Made by a program: the position numbers and the translations under genes. A stretch of DNA of 55,112 nt, from NCBI GenBank assembly GCA_947629715.1, contig CANRET010000007.1, forward strand, positions 1-55,112. The letters run 5' to 3'. Of the stretch, positions 32,073 to 41,542 are shown piece after piece; position 1 is the stretch's first letter; every line of letters begins with the position of its first letter. This DNA is from an uncultured Akkermansia sp. (GTDB taxonomy: Bacteria; Verrucomicrobiota; Verrucomicrobiia; Verrucomicrobiales; Akkermansiaceae). The notes beneath the pieces are model-generated. The model searched no databases and had not been told where the DNA came from. It worked only from the letters and a program-made list of their open reading frames with translations.

Positions 32073-33440
32073 TTATGGCACTGCTGGCCAGATAGGAGAA
32101 TCATCGTGGGGGGGGGGCAGCTGGAAAGATCCCCAGAGGTTGGCATTCCCCTCTTTCAGCTGCGCTTCAAGCTCCTTTCTTGTTGGCATATTGAAGTTTG
32201 TTCGGAAGAGGTCAAAATTTCTCTTGTCTTTGCTGGCAAGCTTTTCTGCGCTCATATTCGTCACGTCTTCGATGAAGAGACAAAATCCGAAGCCGCCACC
32301 AGGCACCTCAGAAACGACTACTTGGATAGGATATGTCTCGCCTTCCTTCACCTCAAAGACCTTGCCGGCCGTCAAACCGCCGATACCATTGTTCCATGTT
32401 GTTGTCTCCTGTGCTTGGATCTGAATATAGCCGCTCTTATCAGGTAGTTCACCCTTCTCCACTTTTCTCCAATACTCACGTCTGCGGTCAGGGATGTCAA
32501 TGAAGCAGCTGTACACGTCATCTTTGTTCCAAATGGAGGGAATCAGATAACCGCTCTCCAACACCACTCTGTTGTTGAACTTCACCCCGAGAAAGTCGTC
32601 CCCCGTGCCGACAAAGCGGAACTTTCCGCTTTTCGGCGCGCGCACGTTGCCGCGATACACGCACACCCAAGCAGATGGCTGGCACACTGTGCGGCACTTG
32701 TAGGCGAAGGTGGCGTATGCCGCATCGGCTTCAGGCATGTAAAAGCTGGATGCGTACAGCTTCTGTGGAGAAGTGTAGAACGACGCGAAGGCTCCATTGT
32801 TGCCTTTGGTGAAGAAATTGTACACCTGCTCCATGACTCTGTGGCTCACCTCCGCTGGAAGTGTTTTTTCAAATTCGTACACAGTCTTGCCGTTCTTATC
32901 CTTTTTTATTTTGTAGAAAGGTTTCTCGCCTTTCGCGCTTTTCATGATGGACGAGGGAGCGCTTCCATCGCGAGTCAGCTTCAGGTCATAGAAAGTCCCT
33001 TCCAATGCGGATCCCCCGGCCGTACTGGACCCCATGCCGCTGCCGCCAGAGCCAAGCCCATCGCCCAGGCTCATATCCATGTCGAGTTGATCAAAACTCA
33101 AGTCTCCCGTGGTGTCAATACTCACGGGAGCCGCCACAGGTCCCACGGCATTCTGCGCTACAATCACACTTGGGGTAACTGTAGGGTTGGTGGAAACCGA
33201 CTTGGAAGTGAGCTCTTTGCTGACGGGGGCGTTGGTTGGTGGGCCGTCGTCTGTTGGCGGAACGTATGAGATGAACTCAGCCGGCACCTCCCCCTGAATA
33301 ATCATGACAGTAAAGTACAAAATGCTTCCAAACAGCAGCAGCATGCCAAAACAGACGCCGAATGAAATCGTCTTGCTCATGAAAGCGTCCCTCTTCAGCT
33401 TACGCAAGGCCTCATCGCTCATTTGTATATGAAGAGACAT
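32073..33440 (-). CDS. Membrane-anchored protein with PA14-like domain, function unknown
   Basis: A 455-residue protein. A cytoplasmic N-terminus of about 22 residues with basic stretches leads to one membrane helix (about 24-48), then a Pro/Thr/Ser/Gly-rich linker (50-145). The C-terminal domain (about 205-410) reads like PA14: LYASSFYMPEADAAYATF, VYRGNVRAPKSGKFRFVGTG, DDFLGVKFNNRVVLE. PA14 modules bind carbohydrate or act in envelope complexes. The 3' end has a run of ten Cs in the coding strand (32108-32117), and a slip there would change the last residues. A TATACT lies upstream, but I could not find a matching -35. Confidence 0.75.
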   Translation of the reverse strand: MSLHIQMSDEALRKLKRDAFMSKTISFGVCFGMLLLFGSILYFTVMIIQGEVPAEFISYVPPTDDGPPTNAPVSKELTSKSVSTNPTVTPSVIVAQNAVGPVAAPVSIDTTGDLSFDQLDMDMSLGDGLGSGGSGMGSSTAGGSALEGTFYDLKLTRDGSAPSSIMKSAKGEKPFYKIKKDKNGKTVYEFEKTLPAEVSHRVMEQVYNFFTKGNNGAFASFYTSPQKLYASSFYMPEADAAYATFAYKCRTVCQPSAWVCVYRGNVRAPKSGKFRFVGTGDDFLGVKFNNRVVLESGYLIPSIWNKDDVYSCFIDIPDRRREYWRKVEKGELPDKSGYIQIQAQETTTWNNGIGGLTAGKVFEVKEGETYPIQVVVSEVPGGGFGFCLFIEDVTNMSAEKLASKDKRNFDLFRTNFNMPTRKELEAQLKEGNANLWGSFQLPPPHDDSPIWPAVP

Positions 33441-33594
33441 AGTCGGTGTGCAATGGTTCTTTTACCGCACCAGTATAACACCATTTTCCGGCAATTTCCA
33501 GTTCAAAATCTCGGCTCAGTGTTACATTTGTGTTACACGCTACGCTTGCCTTGCCCCTCGAAGCGTAATCGGGAGACGGCGGTTTCCGGCGCCA

Positions 33595-34800
33595 TTATCC
33601 CAGGCGGTTGACAAAATCATTGTAGCCGAAGCGGCGCACGCACTTCAGTGTGCCGTCCGTCGCTTGCACGTAGATGTCCGGGTGCACAACGCCGTTAAAA
33701 TGCGTGGACTTCACGATGGTATAGTGTGCCATATCATCCAGCACGATTGTATCCCCAACACTCAGTGTTCGCGGGAAGGAGTAGTCGCCCAAAACGTCTC
33801 CTGCCAGGCAGGTGGGTGCCGCCAGTCGGTAGGTGAAGGCGAGTTCACCGGCTTTGCCGGCCAAGCTGTAACGTTCCCCCGTCACATGCACGGACGGTTG
33901 TTTTTTTGTGCGAATGTTGTCCTCATCATTTGTCACGCAATATACATCAGGGCGGTACGGCATTTCCAGCACATCCGGCATATGCGCCGAAACGCTCACG
34001 TCCAAGATAGCATGTCGGTACCCCATACTTTCGAAAACATCCAGCACCTGCGCACGCAATACCCCGCTGTGGATACACCAAGCCTCACCGGGTTCCAAAA
34101 ATACATCCACAGCGTAGCGTTCACGCAGACGCCGTATTAAAGTCACCAGTTCTTCGCGGTTGTAATCAGGCTTGGTTATCCAGTGCCCTCCTCCCAAGTT
34201 CAGGTAATGAATATGCGGAGAAGAAAGCAGTTCGGCGGCCTGTTCTTCGAGAGCCTGCACAGTGGTTGTTAAATCGGACGAGTATTGTTCGCACAGCGTG
34301 TGCATATGCAGACCGCTTATGCCAGCGAGATTCGCGCCGGACAAATCGGTCAGCGGTACGCCCAACCTTGAACCGGGCGCACAAGGATCGTAGAGAGGGG
34401 TATGTCCGGTGGAGCAACCGGGGTTGACACGCAGTCCGAATTCCAGTTCTCCGCTGACGGCGCGTGGATGCTTCAGGCAGCATTCGCGGAAACGTTCCCA
34501 CTGCGGCAAGCTGTTAAAATCGATATGGTGGGCTATTTTGAGCAGTTCGTCCAACTCATTCTGTGTGTACGCCGGGGCGTACACAGCGATATGTCCGCCC
34601 ACATGCTCGACGGCCAATTTCGCTTCATACAACCCGGAGGCGCAAGCTCCATCCGCATATTTTCGAAGACAGTGCAGACCCGCCGTGGTTGCGAAAGCTT
34701 TTAGCGCGATCAGTACTCTCGCACCAGACGCCTTTCCCGTTTCGCGCAGAATGCGCGCGTTGTACTCCAACGCTTTCTCGGATATCAGGTACTTCGCCAT
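33595..34800 (-). CDS. nspC: Carboxynorspermidine decarboxylase
   Basis: A 401-residue PLP enzyme of the alanine-racemase fold that decarboxylates carboxy(nor)spermidine. It has the PLP lysine near the N-terminus (VLIALKAF), GLHMHTLCEQ, LNLGGGHWITKPDY and EPGEAWCIHSGVL. Length agrees with the family. Its usual partner, carboxynorspermidine dehydrogenase, is not in this window. It follows the TPR lipoprotein by 42 bp and has no clear promoter of its own, so it probably shares that transcript. Confidence 0.9.
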   Translation of the reverse strand: MAKYLISEKALEYNARILRETGKASGARVLIALKAFATTAGLHCLRKYADGACASGLYEAKLAVEHVGGHIAVYAPAYTQNELDELLKIAHHIDFNSLPQWERFRECCLKHPRAVSGELEFGLRVNPGCSTGHTPLYDPCAPGSRLGVPLTDLSGANLAGISGLHMHTLCEQYSSDLTTTVQALEEQAAELLSSPHIHYLNLGGGHWITKPDYNREELVTLIRRLRERYAVDVFLEPGEAWCIHSGVLRAQVLDVFESMGYRHAILDVSVSAHMPDVLEMPYRPDVYCVTNDEDNIRTKKQPSVHVTGERYSLAGKAGELAFTYRLAAPTCLAGDVLGDYSFPRTLSVGDTIVLDDMAHYTIVKSTHFNGVVHPDIYVQATDGTLKCVRRFGYNDFVNRLG

Positions 34801-34842
34801 GCTGTGCCTTGGGGAGCAACTTTGAAGCGCGTGCGGGGATGT

Positions 34843-35850
34843 TTAACCCTCAGGCTTCTCCTTGGCGTCCTCCTCCTGATCCTCTTTGAGCTTGCTTTGT
34901 ACCATCTTGATGGAGGGGGTCAGCCGGCTGAGCAGGTTGATGGCCCTGACCTGATCGGCCGGAGAGGAAGCCCCCTTACGCAACTGCTCCGCTACGGCTG
35001 CTGCCTGCATCCAAGCGGCAAGCGCTTTGCGCGGTTGACCCACGCGACTTTCCAAGTTGCCGAGCGTGGAGAGCAGGTGCAGGTACTCAAAGGATATTCC
35101 GACCGACAAATTCTGCATAGCCTTGGCGGCTTTGTAGCCGCTTTGCAGGGTTTCTCTCGCTTGTTCAGGATCATCCGCAAAGAGTTGGCATTCGGCCAAG
35201 CAGCGGTATGAACTCAGCAAATCTTTTGCCGCATTCTCCAAGTCCGCAGTCAGATCGGCCGCCATGGGCAGGGGTTTCCCCTCCTTGGGAGCCAGTTGCT
35301 CAAAGCGAGCCTTGTCCAGCTGCAACGCCTGCTCGTAGTACGGCATCGCTTCCGCCATCTTTCGCTGCTGCATCAGGCAGGCCGCCAGTCCGTTCACAAG
35401 GGAGCTGTGTATTCTCTGCCCTTGCACACTGGTGCGAGTTGCTTCCGGCAGCGCTTCCCAATCCTTGAGCGTGGTCGTGTAAATGTCAGCTGCTTTCTGA
35501 AAGGCGGATAAATCCTTTGCTCCGTCTGCCAGAAACAACCCCATTCTCACCATTCGCTCAGGGTCTCCTCTCGTGGATTTCATGGCGTTGTAATACGCCT
35601 CCACTTGGTTGCGCATATCACGCACTAAGTCTCTCCACATCGGCTGTCCCGCCTCACGCCGCAACACATCTCCCACGTTGAATATCATATAATCCAGCAA
35701 CTTCTCGGTCTGCGTCTCCAAATTCGTCTCCGCAACTGCAGGTTGCTCGGTTCTCCCATCTTTGCATGAACTGAGCGATGTTGCACAGCACAGGACCAAC
35801 GGCACCAGTTCCGCCATTCGTATAGTCGATAACATACGCGCGCTCTTCAT
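34843..35850 (-). CDS. TPR-containing lipoprotein
   Basis: A 335-residue protein with a lipoprotein signal ending at LSSC (Cys29). It is helical throughout, with several TPR-like pairs: QKAADIYTTTLKDWEALPEA near 118, AEAMPYYEQALQLDKARFEQ near 167 and ARETLQSGYKAAKAMQ near 230. TPR arrays mediate protein contacts; the partner is unknown. The promoter predicts a transcript that starts at the A of the ATG. Likely co-transcribed with nspC. Confidence 0.8.
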   Translation of the reverse strand: MKSARMLSTIRMAELVPLVLCCATSLSSCKDGRTEQPAVAETNLETQTEKLLDYMIFNVGDVLRREAGQPMWRDLVRDMRNQVEAYYNAMKSTRGDPERMVRMGLFLADGAKDLSAFQKAADIYTTTLKDWEALPEATRTSVQGQRIHSSLVNGLAACLMQQRKMAEAMPYYEQALQLDKARFEQLAPKEGKPLPMAADLTADLENAAKDLLSSYRCLAECQLFADDPEQARETLQSGYKAAKAMQNLSVGISFEYLHLLSTLGNLESRVGQPRKALAAWMQAAAVAEQLRKGASSPADQVRAINLLSRLTPSIKMVQSKLKEDQEEDAKEKPEG

Positions 35851-35856
35851 GGGGGT

Positions 35857-35885
35857 ATTCTAGGGCGGAATCATCTGCGCGTCAA
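35857..35885 (-). promoter_or_regulatory. Promoter of the TPR lipoprotein-nspC unit
   Basis: TTGACG (35885-35880), 17 bp spacer and TAGAAT (35862-35857) on the minus strand. Counting places +1 exactly on the A of ATG 35850, so the message should be leaderless. Confidence 0.7.
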
Positions 35886-36008
35886 GCACGAATTCCGCGT
35901 GAAGCGCGCACTATCGTCATTGCCCCCAACACGACCTTCGCCCACGCCTTCGACTCGTCGGGGTCACCCGGAGGCAGTTTTTCTACATCGTACGTGGATG
36001 GGTTTGCA

Positions 36009-37847
36009 TTACTGGACCAGAAGTTTCTCCAACAGCTTTCGGGAAGCTTCGGTCAACAGGGAGGGGTCCTCCAGCATGCCCGCGAGCAGCATCGCTGTAT
36101 CCACTACGTGGTCGGCCAGCAATTTCGCCAGCTCAGGGTCATCTTTTTGCGCAGTCGCGAGCCTTTGGATGATGGGGTGGTCTGGGTTCAGCATGATCTC
36201 GGGGTGAGATTCGGGAACGGGCTGCCCCATCGCTTTCAGATAGGCTTTCACTTCCGGAGACATATCATTCTCCGCTTGCATTGCGATTGCGGGGGCGTTG
36301 GTTACACGGTCACCGATGCTGACGCGTGAAAGCGTATCCTTGTACGCCTCGGTGAGCCAATCGGTGAGCGCCTTTGCTTGGTTCTCATCCAAACCGAGTG
36401 AGTCGGGACGATCTTCCAGCGGCGGCAAATCCAAGTTAGCGCGACTGATGCTTTTGAGTTCCTTGTCTTGTACCTTAATAAGGCTGTCGATTACGAATTG
36501 GTCCCCGCCGTCGGTGAAGAAGGCCACCTCAAATCCGCGCAGTTTGAGTGCATCCAAGTAGGGGGAATGCTCCAGCTGACTGCGTGATGCTCCGAAGAGT
36601 ACGTAAATGGCTTTCTGATTTTCTCTCATGCGGCTGATGTAGTCGCTGAAGGAGGTGAGCTTGCCCGGCTCAGTGAAGGTGGACTCAAAGCGCAGCAGGT
36701 TGCCGAGAGCTTCCTTGTGTTCCCAGCTCGTCACTACCCCTTCCTTAATGAAGCGCGAGAAGTGTTGCCAGAAAGTCTCGTACTTGTCTGCATCGCTCTT
36801 GGCGAGTTCCTCCAAGTGCTTGATAAATCGCTTGGTGATAATGCCGGAAATTTTGCGCAGCAGGGAGTTGTCCTGCAGCATCTCGCGCGAGATGTTGAGC
36901 GGCAGGTCGTCACTGTCCACCACCCCTACCAGGAAGCGCAGCCACTCGGGCAGCAGATTTTCCGGCTTGCTGTCGATGAGTACTTTGTGGCAGTAGAGTG
37001 ACACCTCCGGCTCGCAACGTCCGAACCCCATGGACTCAGGATTCTCCGCCGGTACAAAAAGTACGGAATTGAGAACGATCGGCGCATCGGCGCTGAAGTG
37101 CATGTGGCTCATCGGGTCGCTGTCGGTGTGCGCAATGAAGTGATAGAACGCCTTGTATTCCTCATCCGTCACATCCTTCTTGTTTTTCATCCAAACAGCT
37201 TGCACGGTGTTGAGACGTTCGCCATTGAAGTCGATGGGGAAACTCACGAAGTTGCTGTACTTCTCGACGATGTAGCGCACGCGGTTCTGTTTGGCAAAGT
37301 CAGACGCATCTTCTTTCAGATGGATGACGATGCAGGTGCCACGCGGCGTGTCCTCGGCGGCGTCATCGAGTGTGTATCCATCCTGCCCATTGCTCACCCA
37401 GCGCACAGGAGATGCCTCCGGTTGCCAGGAGCGCGAAGTTACCTCTACTTCATCGGCAGCCATAAAGACGCTGTAGAATCCCACTCCGAACTGACCGATA
37501 AGATTCTGCGGACCTCCCTGTCCTTCTTTCGCCATCTCCAGGAATTTCTTGGTTCCGGAATGAGCGATGGTGCCCAAGTACTCCGTGATTTCCTTGCGGG
37601 TCATCCCAATGCCTGCGTCAGCTATGGTGAGTGTACGCTTCTCTTCATCCGTGGTAATGCTCAGTCGCAATTCTCGTTCTGGCTGATAAACAGCAGATTC
37701 CGTGAGCTGTTTGAGACGCAGTTTTTCGCACGCATCCGAAGCGTTGCTTACCAGTTCTCGAATGAATACCTCCCGATCGCTGTAAAACGCGTGAATCACG
37801 ATGTCCAGCAGCTGTTTGACCTCTGTCTGAAATGGTTGCTTATCCAT
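36009..37847 (-). CDS. htpG: Chaperone HtpG (Hsp90)
   Basis: A 612-residue ATP-dependent chaperone. The GHKL ATPase site is clear: FIRELVSNASDACEKL, TIADAGIGMTRKEI, IGQFGVGFYSVFM and the lid. The middle domain has LPLNISREMLQ, and the C-terminal dimerisation domain ends at KLLEKLLVQ. ATG 37847 (MDKQPFQTEVKQLL) is used because the longer frame covers the promoter. Monocistronic; the 5' leader is predicted at about 14 nt. Confidence 0.95.
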   Translation of the reverse strand: MDKQPFQTEVKQLLDIVIHAFYSDREVFIRELVSNASDACEKLRLKQLTESAVYQPERELRLSITTDEEKRTLTIADAGIGMTRKEITEYLGTIAHSGTKKFLEMAKEGQGGPQNLIGQFGVGFYSVFMAADEVEVTSRSWQPEASPVRWVSNGQDGYTLDDAAEDTPRGTCIVIHLKEDASDFAKQNRVRYIVEKYSNFVSFPIDFNGERLNTVQAVWMKNKKDVTDEEYKAFYHFIAHTDSDPMSHMHFSADAPIVLNSVLFVPAENPESMGFGRCEPEVSLYCHKVLIDSKPENLLPEWLRFLVGVVDSDDLPLNISREMLQDNSLLRKISGIITKRFIKHLEELAKSDADKYETFWQHFSRFIKEGVVTSWEHKEALGNLLRFESTFTEPGKLTSFSDYISRMRENQKAIYVLFGASRSQLEHSPYLDALKLRGFEVAFFTDGGDQFVIDSLIKVQDKELKSISRANLDLPPLEDRPDSLGLDENQAKALTDWLTEAYKDTLSRVSIGDRVTNAPAIAMQAENDMSPEVKAYLKAMGQPVPESHPEIMLNPDHPIIQRLATAQKDDPELAKLLADHVVDTAMLLAGMLEDPSLLTEASRKLLEKLLVQ

Positions 37848-37867
37848 GGCTTTTTTCTGTGTCCCCC

Positions 37868-37895
37868 ATTGTATGCGCCCTCTCGGAAAGGTCAA
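37868..37895 (-). promoter_or_regulatory. htpG promoter
   Basis: TTGACC (37895-37890), 16 bp spacer and TACAAT (37873-37868) on the minus strand. No CIRCE-type heat-shock palindrome was seen. Confidence 0.6.
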
Positions 37896-37958
37896 GGGAG
37901 AAGTCTGCCATTCCGAGTCGGCAATCGCATCACAAAGAGCAATTGCACCTGATTGTGC

Positions 37959-37986
37959 TTGAAAAGGAGAGCAAATGGGGTAGAAT
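37959..37986 (+). promoter_or_regulatory. glyS promoter
   Basis: TTGAAA (37959-37964), 16 bp spacer and TAGAAT (37981-37986). The predicted start is 4 nt before ATG 37997, favouring it over the ATG at 37985, which lies inside the -10 box. Confidence 0.65.
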
Positions 37987-37996
37987 GGGGAACGTT

Positions 37997-39583
37997 ATGG
38001 CTGACCGTACAGACACAAATCCCGCACGAATGGAGAGAATCGTGAGTCTCTGCAAGCGCAGAGGGTTCATCTTCCAAGCAGCCGAGATATACGGAGGCTT
38101 GAACGGATGCTGGGACTACGGTCCGTTGGGCGTGGAGCTGAAACGCAACCTGAAAGAGTACTGGTGGCGCGTAAATGTGCAGGAGAGGCCGGACATCGTG
38201 GGGATGGACGGAGCGATTCTCACGCATAACTCGGTGTTGGTGGCGAGCGGACATGTGGGTGGCTTTACGGATCCGCTTTGCGACTGTTTGCTGAGCAAAG
38301 AACGCTTGCGCGCTGATCAGATACCGGCTCAGAGCGGAGTGGCGTTCTGGTGGAAAGGGGCATCGAAGAAAGATGGCACTTGGAGCACAGCCAAGGAGTT
38401 CTCCATGCTGGTGTCCACAGCAGAAGAAAAGGATGCCAAGACTGCGCGTAAAGGAGCTTTGCAGTATTATGCTCAAATAGCCGGTGGCAAGACTCAGCCG
38501 ACGGACATCGAATTGGTCGGTGAAAGCACGCAGGAAGTCTCCGGAAGCGTGCGCTACAACCCCGCCAATGGTTCCCTGGTGACAGAGGCGCGTTCCTTCA
38601 ACCTGATGTTCCGTACGACAATAGGTGCGGCATCGGATGAAAACGACCCGGCGAGTACCGGTTGGCTGCGCCCGGAGACCGCGCAAAGCATCTTCTGCCA
38701 GTACAAAAATATACTGGACAGCTCGCGCATGAAGCTGCCCTTTGGCATCGCGCAGATCGGCAAATCATTCCGCAACGAGATCAACCCGCGCAATTTCACT
38801 TTCCGATCCCGCGAGTTTGAACAGATGGAGGTGGAATATTTCTGCCGCCCGGAGGACGGGATGCGTCTTACCGACGAATGGCTGGAACGCTGTCTCACTT
38901 TCTACGAAAACATCGGTATTCCGCGGGATAAAATCCATGTGCTGGACGTTCCGGATGGCGAGCGCGCGTTCTACTCCAAAAAGACTTACGATCTGGAGTA
39001 TGCCTTCCCCTTCGGCGTGCAGGAGTTGCAAGGCATCGCCTACCGCACGGACTACGATCTGACGCGACATCAGGAGGGCTCAGGCAAACCCATGGAGTAT
39101 TTCGACGAGGCTTCCCGCGAACGCTTTATTCCGCACGTAGTGGAACCATCAGCCGGATGCGATCGAACGGTGCTCGCTCTTATCTGCGAGGCGTACGATG
39201 AGGAGGAACTGGACGCCGAGGGCAAGAGCGATGTCCGTACCGTGATGCGTTTTCACCCGCGCATTGCTCCTGTGAAAGCCGCTATCTTACCCCTGCTCAA
39301 GAAGAATGAAGAGCAGGTGCGCATCGCTCATGAGATTGAAGCCGAACTTCGGCCGTACATGAACGTGTTTTACGATGAAAGCGGAGCAGTGGGTCGTCGT
39401 TACCGCCGTCAGGATGAAATCGGCACCCCTTTCTGCATTACTGTGGACTTTGAGACGCTCGGCGAGGGCGAGAACGGAGCAGCCCTCAAGGGAACCGTTA
39501 CCATCCGTCACCGCGACAGCATGGAACAGGTGCGCATGCCCATCTCCGAGCTCTTGCCCTGGTTGCTCAAACGCATTCGCTGA
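37997..39583 (+). CDS. glyS: Glycyl-tRNA synthetase, single-chain alpha2 type
   Basis: A 528-residue class II synthetase. N-terminal FIFQAAEIYGGLNGCWDYGPLG is diagnostic of the eukaryal/Thermus-like alpha2 enzyme rather than the GlyQ/GlyS alpha2beta2 form. Class II motif 2 is FRNEINPRNFTFRSREFEQ, and motif 3 lies in EPSAGCDRTVLAL. The anticodon-binding domain begins near residue 420 (RIAPVKAAILPLL). It charges tRNA-Gly. The start follows from the promoter: an earlier ATG would overlap the -10 box. Confidence 0.93.
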   Translation: MADRTDTNPARMERIVSLCKRRGFIFQAAEIYGGLNGCWDYGPLGVELKRNLKEYWWRVNVQERPDIVGMDGAILTHNSVLVASGHVGGFTDPLCDCLLSKERLRADQIPAQSGVAFWWKGASKKDGTWSTAKEFSMLVSTAEEKDAKTARKGALQYYAQIAGGKTQPTDIELVGESTQEVSGSVRYNPANGSLVTEARSFNLMFRTTIGAASDENDPASTGWLRPETAQSIFCQYKNILDSSRMKLPFGIAQIGKSFRNEINPRNFTFRSREFEQMEVEYFCRPEDGMRLTDEWLERCLTFYENIGIPRDKIHVLDVPDGERAFYSKKTYDLEYAFPFGVQELQGIAYRTDYDLTRHQEGSGKPMEYFDEASRERFIPHVVEPSAGCDRTVLALICEAYDEEELDAEGKSDVRTVMRFHPRIAPVKAAILPLLKKNEEQVRIAHEIEAELRPYMNVFYDESGAVGRRYRRQDEIGTPFCITVDFETLGEGENGAALKGTVTIRHRDSMEQVRMPISELLPWLLKRIR

Positions 39584-39586
39584 TCT

Positions 39587-39608
39587 GAGTGAGCTTTGTC
39601 GCTCATTC
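39587..39608. terminator. Hairpin between convergent glyS and decarboxylase-like genes
   Basis: GAGTGAGC (39587-39594) pairs with GCTCATTC (39601-39608) across a 6 nt loop, with one G-U pair. There is no U-run on either strand, so termination is uncertain. It overlaps the last codons of the minus-strand gene. Confidence 0.35.
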
Positions 39609-40709
39609 TGCAAAACGGTTCAGCCAATCCCGATAGAGCGAGGAATTCTGTTCGGAAGGGCGGACGCATGCGCGTTGCGTCCAGAGCATCTGTGAATGAA
39701 GGAGAGGGATGTGAGCGGAGGAAAGAGCGGAGTCAATAGCCGCTTTGTGGGCGCGTACAGCCTCTCGCGACGCACCGTGGACCATGCCCATGATCTGCGC
39801 GCCGCCGATGGGAGCGGAGCCGCTGCGAAAGTAGCAGTGAGTCACGCAAACGTGACGCGCGCAAATCGAGCCGGTTTGCTCTTCCATGCCGGGAGGAACG
39901 GCCCACATGAGCAAAGCCGCTTCAGCAACGCCGGCAGCTTGGCGAGCTACAGGATCTCTGTGGTTAAGTATCACGGCAAAGCGTCCCAGAACGCCCTTCC
40001 GCACAAGTTGCTCCGCAAGGCGGGAAAAGTCCTGCAGTGACATGCCGAGGGCTGCCGCACGAGGTTCCCACGGACTGCGATTAATGTCCTCTCGGGAGAG
40101 CGGCGCTCGCAGACTGTCCAACACGAGCTGCTGCTGTGGAGAGAGGCGGGGCAAAATGGGTTTGTGCATGCGCGGCAGAGCGTCATCCAACGTGCCGGGG
40201 GGCAACCCGGCTCGTCGCATATGCCCTACACTGAGTCGAAACATGCCAACCACCGGCATGCATACAAAATAATGCGCGTCGATATGTCGGGCGAGGAGGC
40301 GGCAATGTTCCTGCACTCCGTTGGGCGAGTCAACAGGCAAGCGCAGTGTGGTCCATAAGCGGAAGGGAGCGCTGGGATGAGATTCGTTTTCCGGCTCACG
40401 GAGGACAACATGACCGGTGAAAGGATCATTCTTCACGAGCCAGTCAAAAGCAGCGTGCAGAGAATGCTGGGGGACCAGCCATGCCGTGAGGCAGCTCGGA
40501 GTAAGCTGTGTCGCGGGCAGCGTTTGACGGATGCTGCGGATGACACCGGAACGCAGCATGTCGTTCACTCGCGAAACGACTTGCTCCGCCGACATATTGC
40601 AACGCCGTGCCAATTCATCGAAAGGATGGGTGTAAAAGCCGGTCAACTGATCTTCCGCCACGGCGAGAAGTCGGCGGTTGCACGCGTCGTCGATCAGTTC
40701 CGAACTCAT
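39603..40709 (-). CDS. Two-domain siroheme-decarboxylase-like (AhbA-AhbB/NirDL type) protein
   Basis: A 368-residue protein with two tandem copies of the AsnC/Lrp-like unit found in siroheme decarboxylases. Unit 1 (about residues 1-170) has a winged-helix start FDELARRCNMSAEQVVSRVN and SGVIRSIRQT. Unit 2 (about 190-350) has KGVLGRFAVILNHRDP, MWAVPPG, HVCVTHCYFRSG and AQIMGMVHGASRE, close to the VSHCYxRP...MVHG signature. AhbA and AhbB are normally separate subunits that turn siroheme into didecarboxysiroheme in an alternative heme pathway. A regulatory role is the alternative. It overlaps ispE by 4 bp. Confidence 0.65.
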   Translation of the reverse strand: MSSELIDDACNRRLLAVAEDQLTGFYTHPFDELARRCNMSAEQVVSRVNDMLRSGVIRSIRQTLPATQLTPSCLTAWLVPQHSLHAAFDWLVKNDPFTGHVVLREPENESHPSAPFRLWTTLRLPVDSPNGVQEHCRLLARHIDAHYFVCMPVVGMFRLSVGHMRRAGLPPGTLDDALPRMHKPILPRLSPQQQLVLDSLRAPLSREDINRSPWEPRAAALGMSLQDFSRLAEQLVRKGVLGRFAVILNHRDPVARQAAGVAEAALLMWAVPPGMEEQTGSICARHVCVTHCYFRSGSAPIGGAQIMGMVHGASREAVRAHKAAIDSALSSAHIPLLHSQMLWTQRACVRPSEQNSSLYRDWLNRFAE

Positions 40710-41536
40710 TGAGGATTCACTGTGCCGCAGTACGTAAACAGAGTTGCATCCAACTGCTCCTTGGCGGCTTGGGCCACAGCGTTTGCCTGCTCGTGCGTCT
40801 CGGTGAGTGCAAACATGCAGGAACCGCTGCCGCTCATGAGAGCTGCTTGCACGCCGGGCTGTTCAAGCAGCCACATCTTCATGCACGCCAGAAAAGGAAA
40901 TTTGTCAAACACCGGACGCTCCAAATCATTGCTCAGACGCAGTCCGCGAACTGTCTGTGTGTCGTAGGTCACGGTGCGTTTTCGGCGACAATTTTCGTAC
41001 GCCCAAGGTGTGCGTACCCCGAATTGCGGTTTGAGAAGAACAATGGGACTTGACCATGTCTCGAAAGCCGACAGGGGGCGGACCAATTCGCCGCGACCGA
41101 GACAGCGGCTCAGCACGGGGTTCAGGAAAAATGGAACGTCGCTTCCCACGGCAGCCGCCATCTCGTGAAGCTCCTCCGGTGCAAACTGAGTCCCCAAAAG
41201 TTCGTTGATGGCGAGAAGGGTAGTAGCGGCGTCAGATGAGCCTCCGCCCAAGCCGGCGGCTTGAGGAATGCGTTTGGTGAGTGTGATGCGCTGCTTGGCC
41301 TTGCGACCATAGCGCTTTTCAAACTCGATAATGGCTTTGATAACCAAGTTTTGCTCATCGGTGGGAATACCGGGAGCGTCGCAAATCAAGGTCGTGGTGC
41401 GAGAGTTGTGAAAATCCAACTCATCGACGAGATCCAGCCTGGCCATCACCATATCGACGTCGTGGTACCCATCCGGTCTCTTGCCCTTGACGCGTAGAGA
41501 GAGATTGACCTTGGCCGGCGACGTGTAAACGCTCAT
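40706..41536 (-). CDS. ispE: 4-Diphosphocytidyl-2-C-methyl-D-erythritol kinase
   Basis: A 276-residue GHMP kinase of the MEP isoprenoid pathway. It opens with SPAKVNLSLRVKGKRPDGYH, carries the ATP loop QAAGLGGGSSDAATTL and ends with the MSGSGSCMFAL glycine motif. ATG 41536 is decided by a promoter whose +1 coincides with it; the upstream in-frame ATG overlaps the -10. The decarboxylase-like gene overlaps its stop by 4 bp. Confidence 0.94.
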   Translation of the reverse strand: MSVYTSPAKVNLSLRVKGKRPDGYHDVDMVMARLDLVDELDFHNSRTTTLICDAPGIPTDEQNLVIKAIIEFEKRYGRKAKQRITLTKRIPQAAGLGGGSSDAATTLLAINELLGTQFAPEELHEMAAAVGSDVPFFLNPVLSRCLGRGELVRPLSAFETWSSPIVLLKPQFGVRTPWAYENCRRKRTVTYDTQTVRGLRLSNDLERPVFDKFPFLACMKMWLLEQPGVQAALMSGSGSCMFALTETHEQANAVAQAAKEQLDATLFTYCGTVNPQ

Positions 41537-41542
41537 GTCATC

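Noticed and set aside
37848..37996. Heat-shock CIRCE element between htpG and glyS
   Set aside because: No 9-9-9 palindrome of that type was found.
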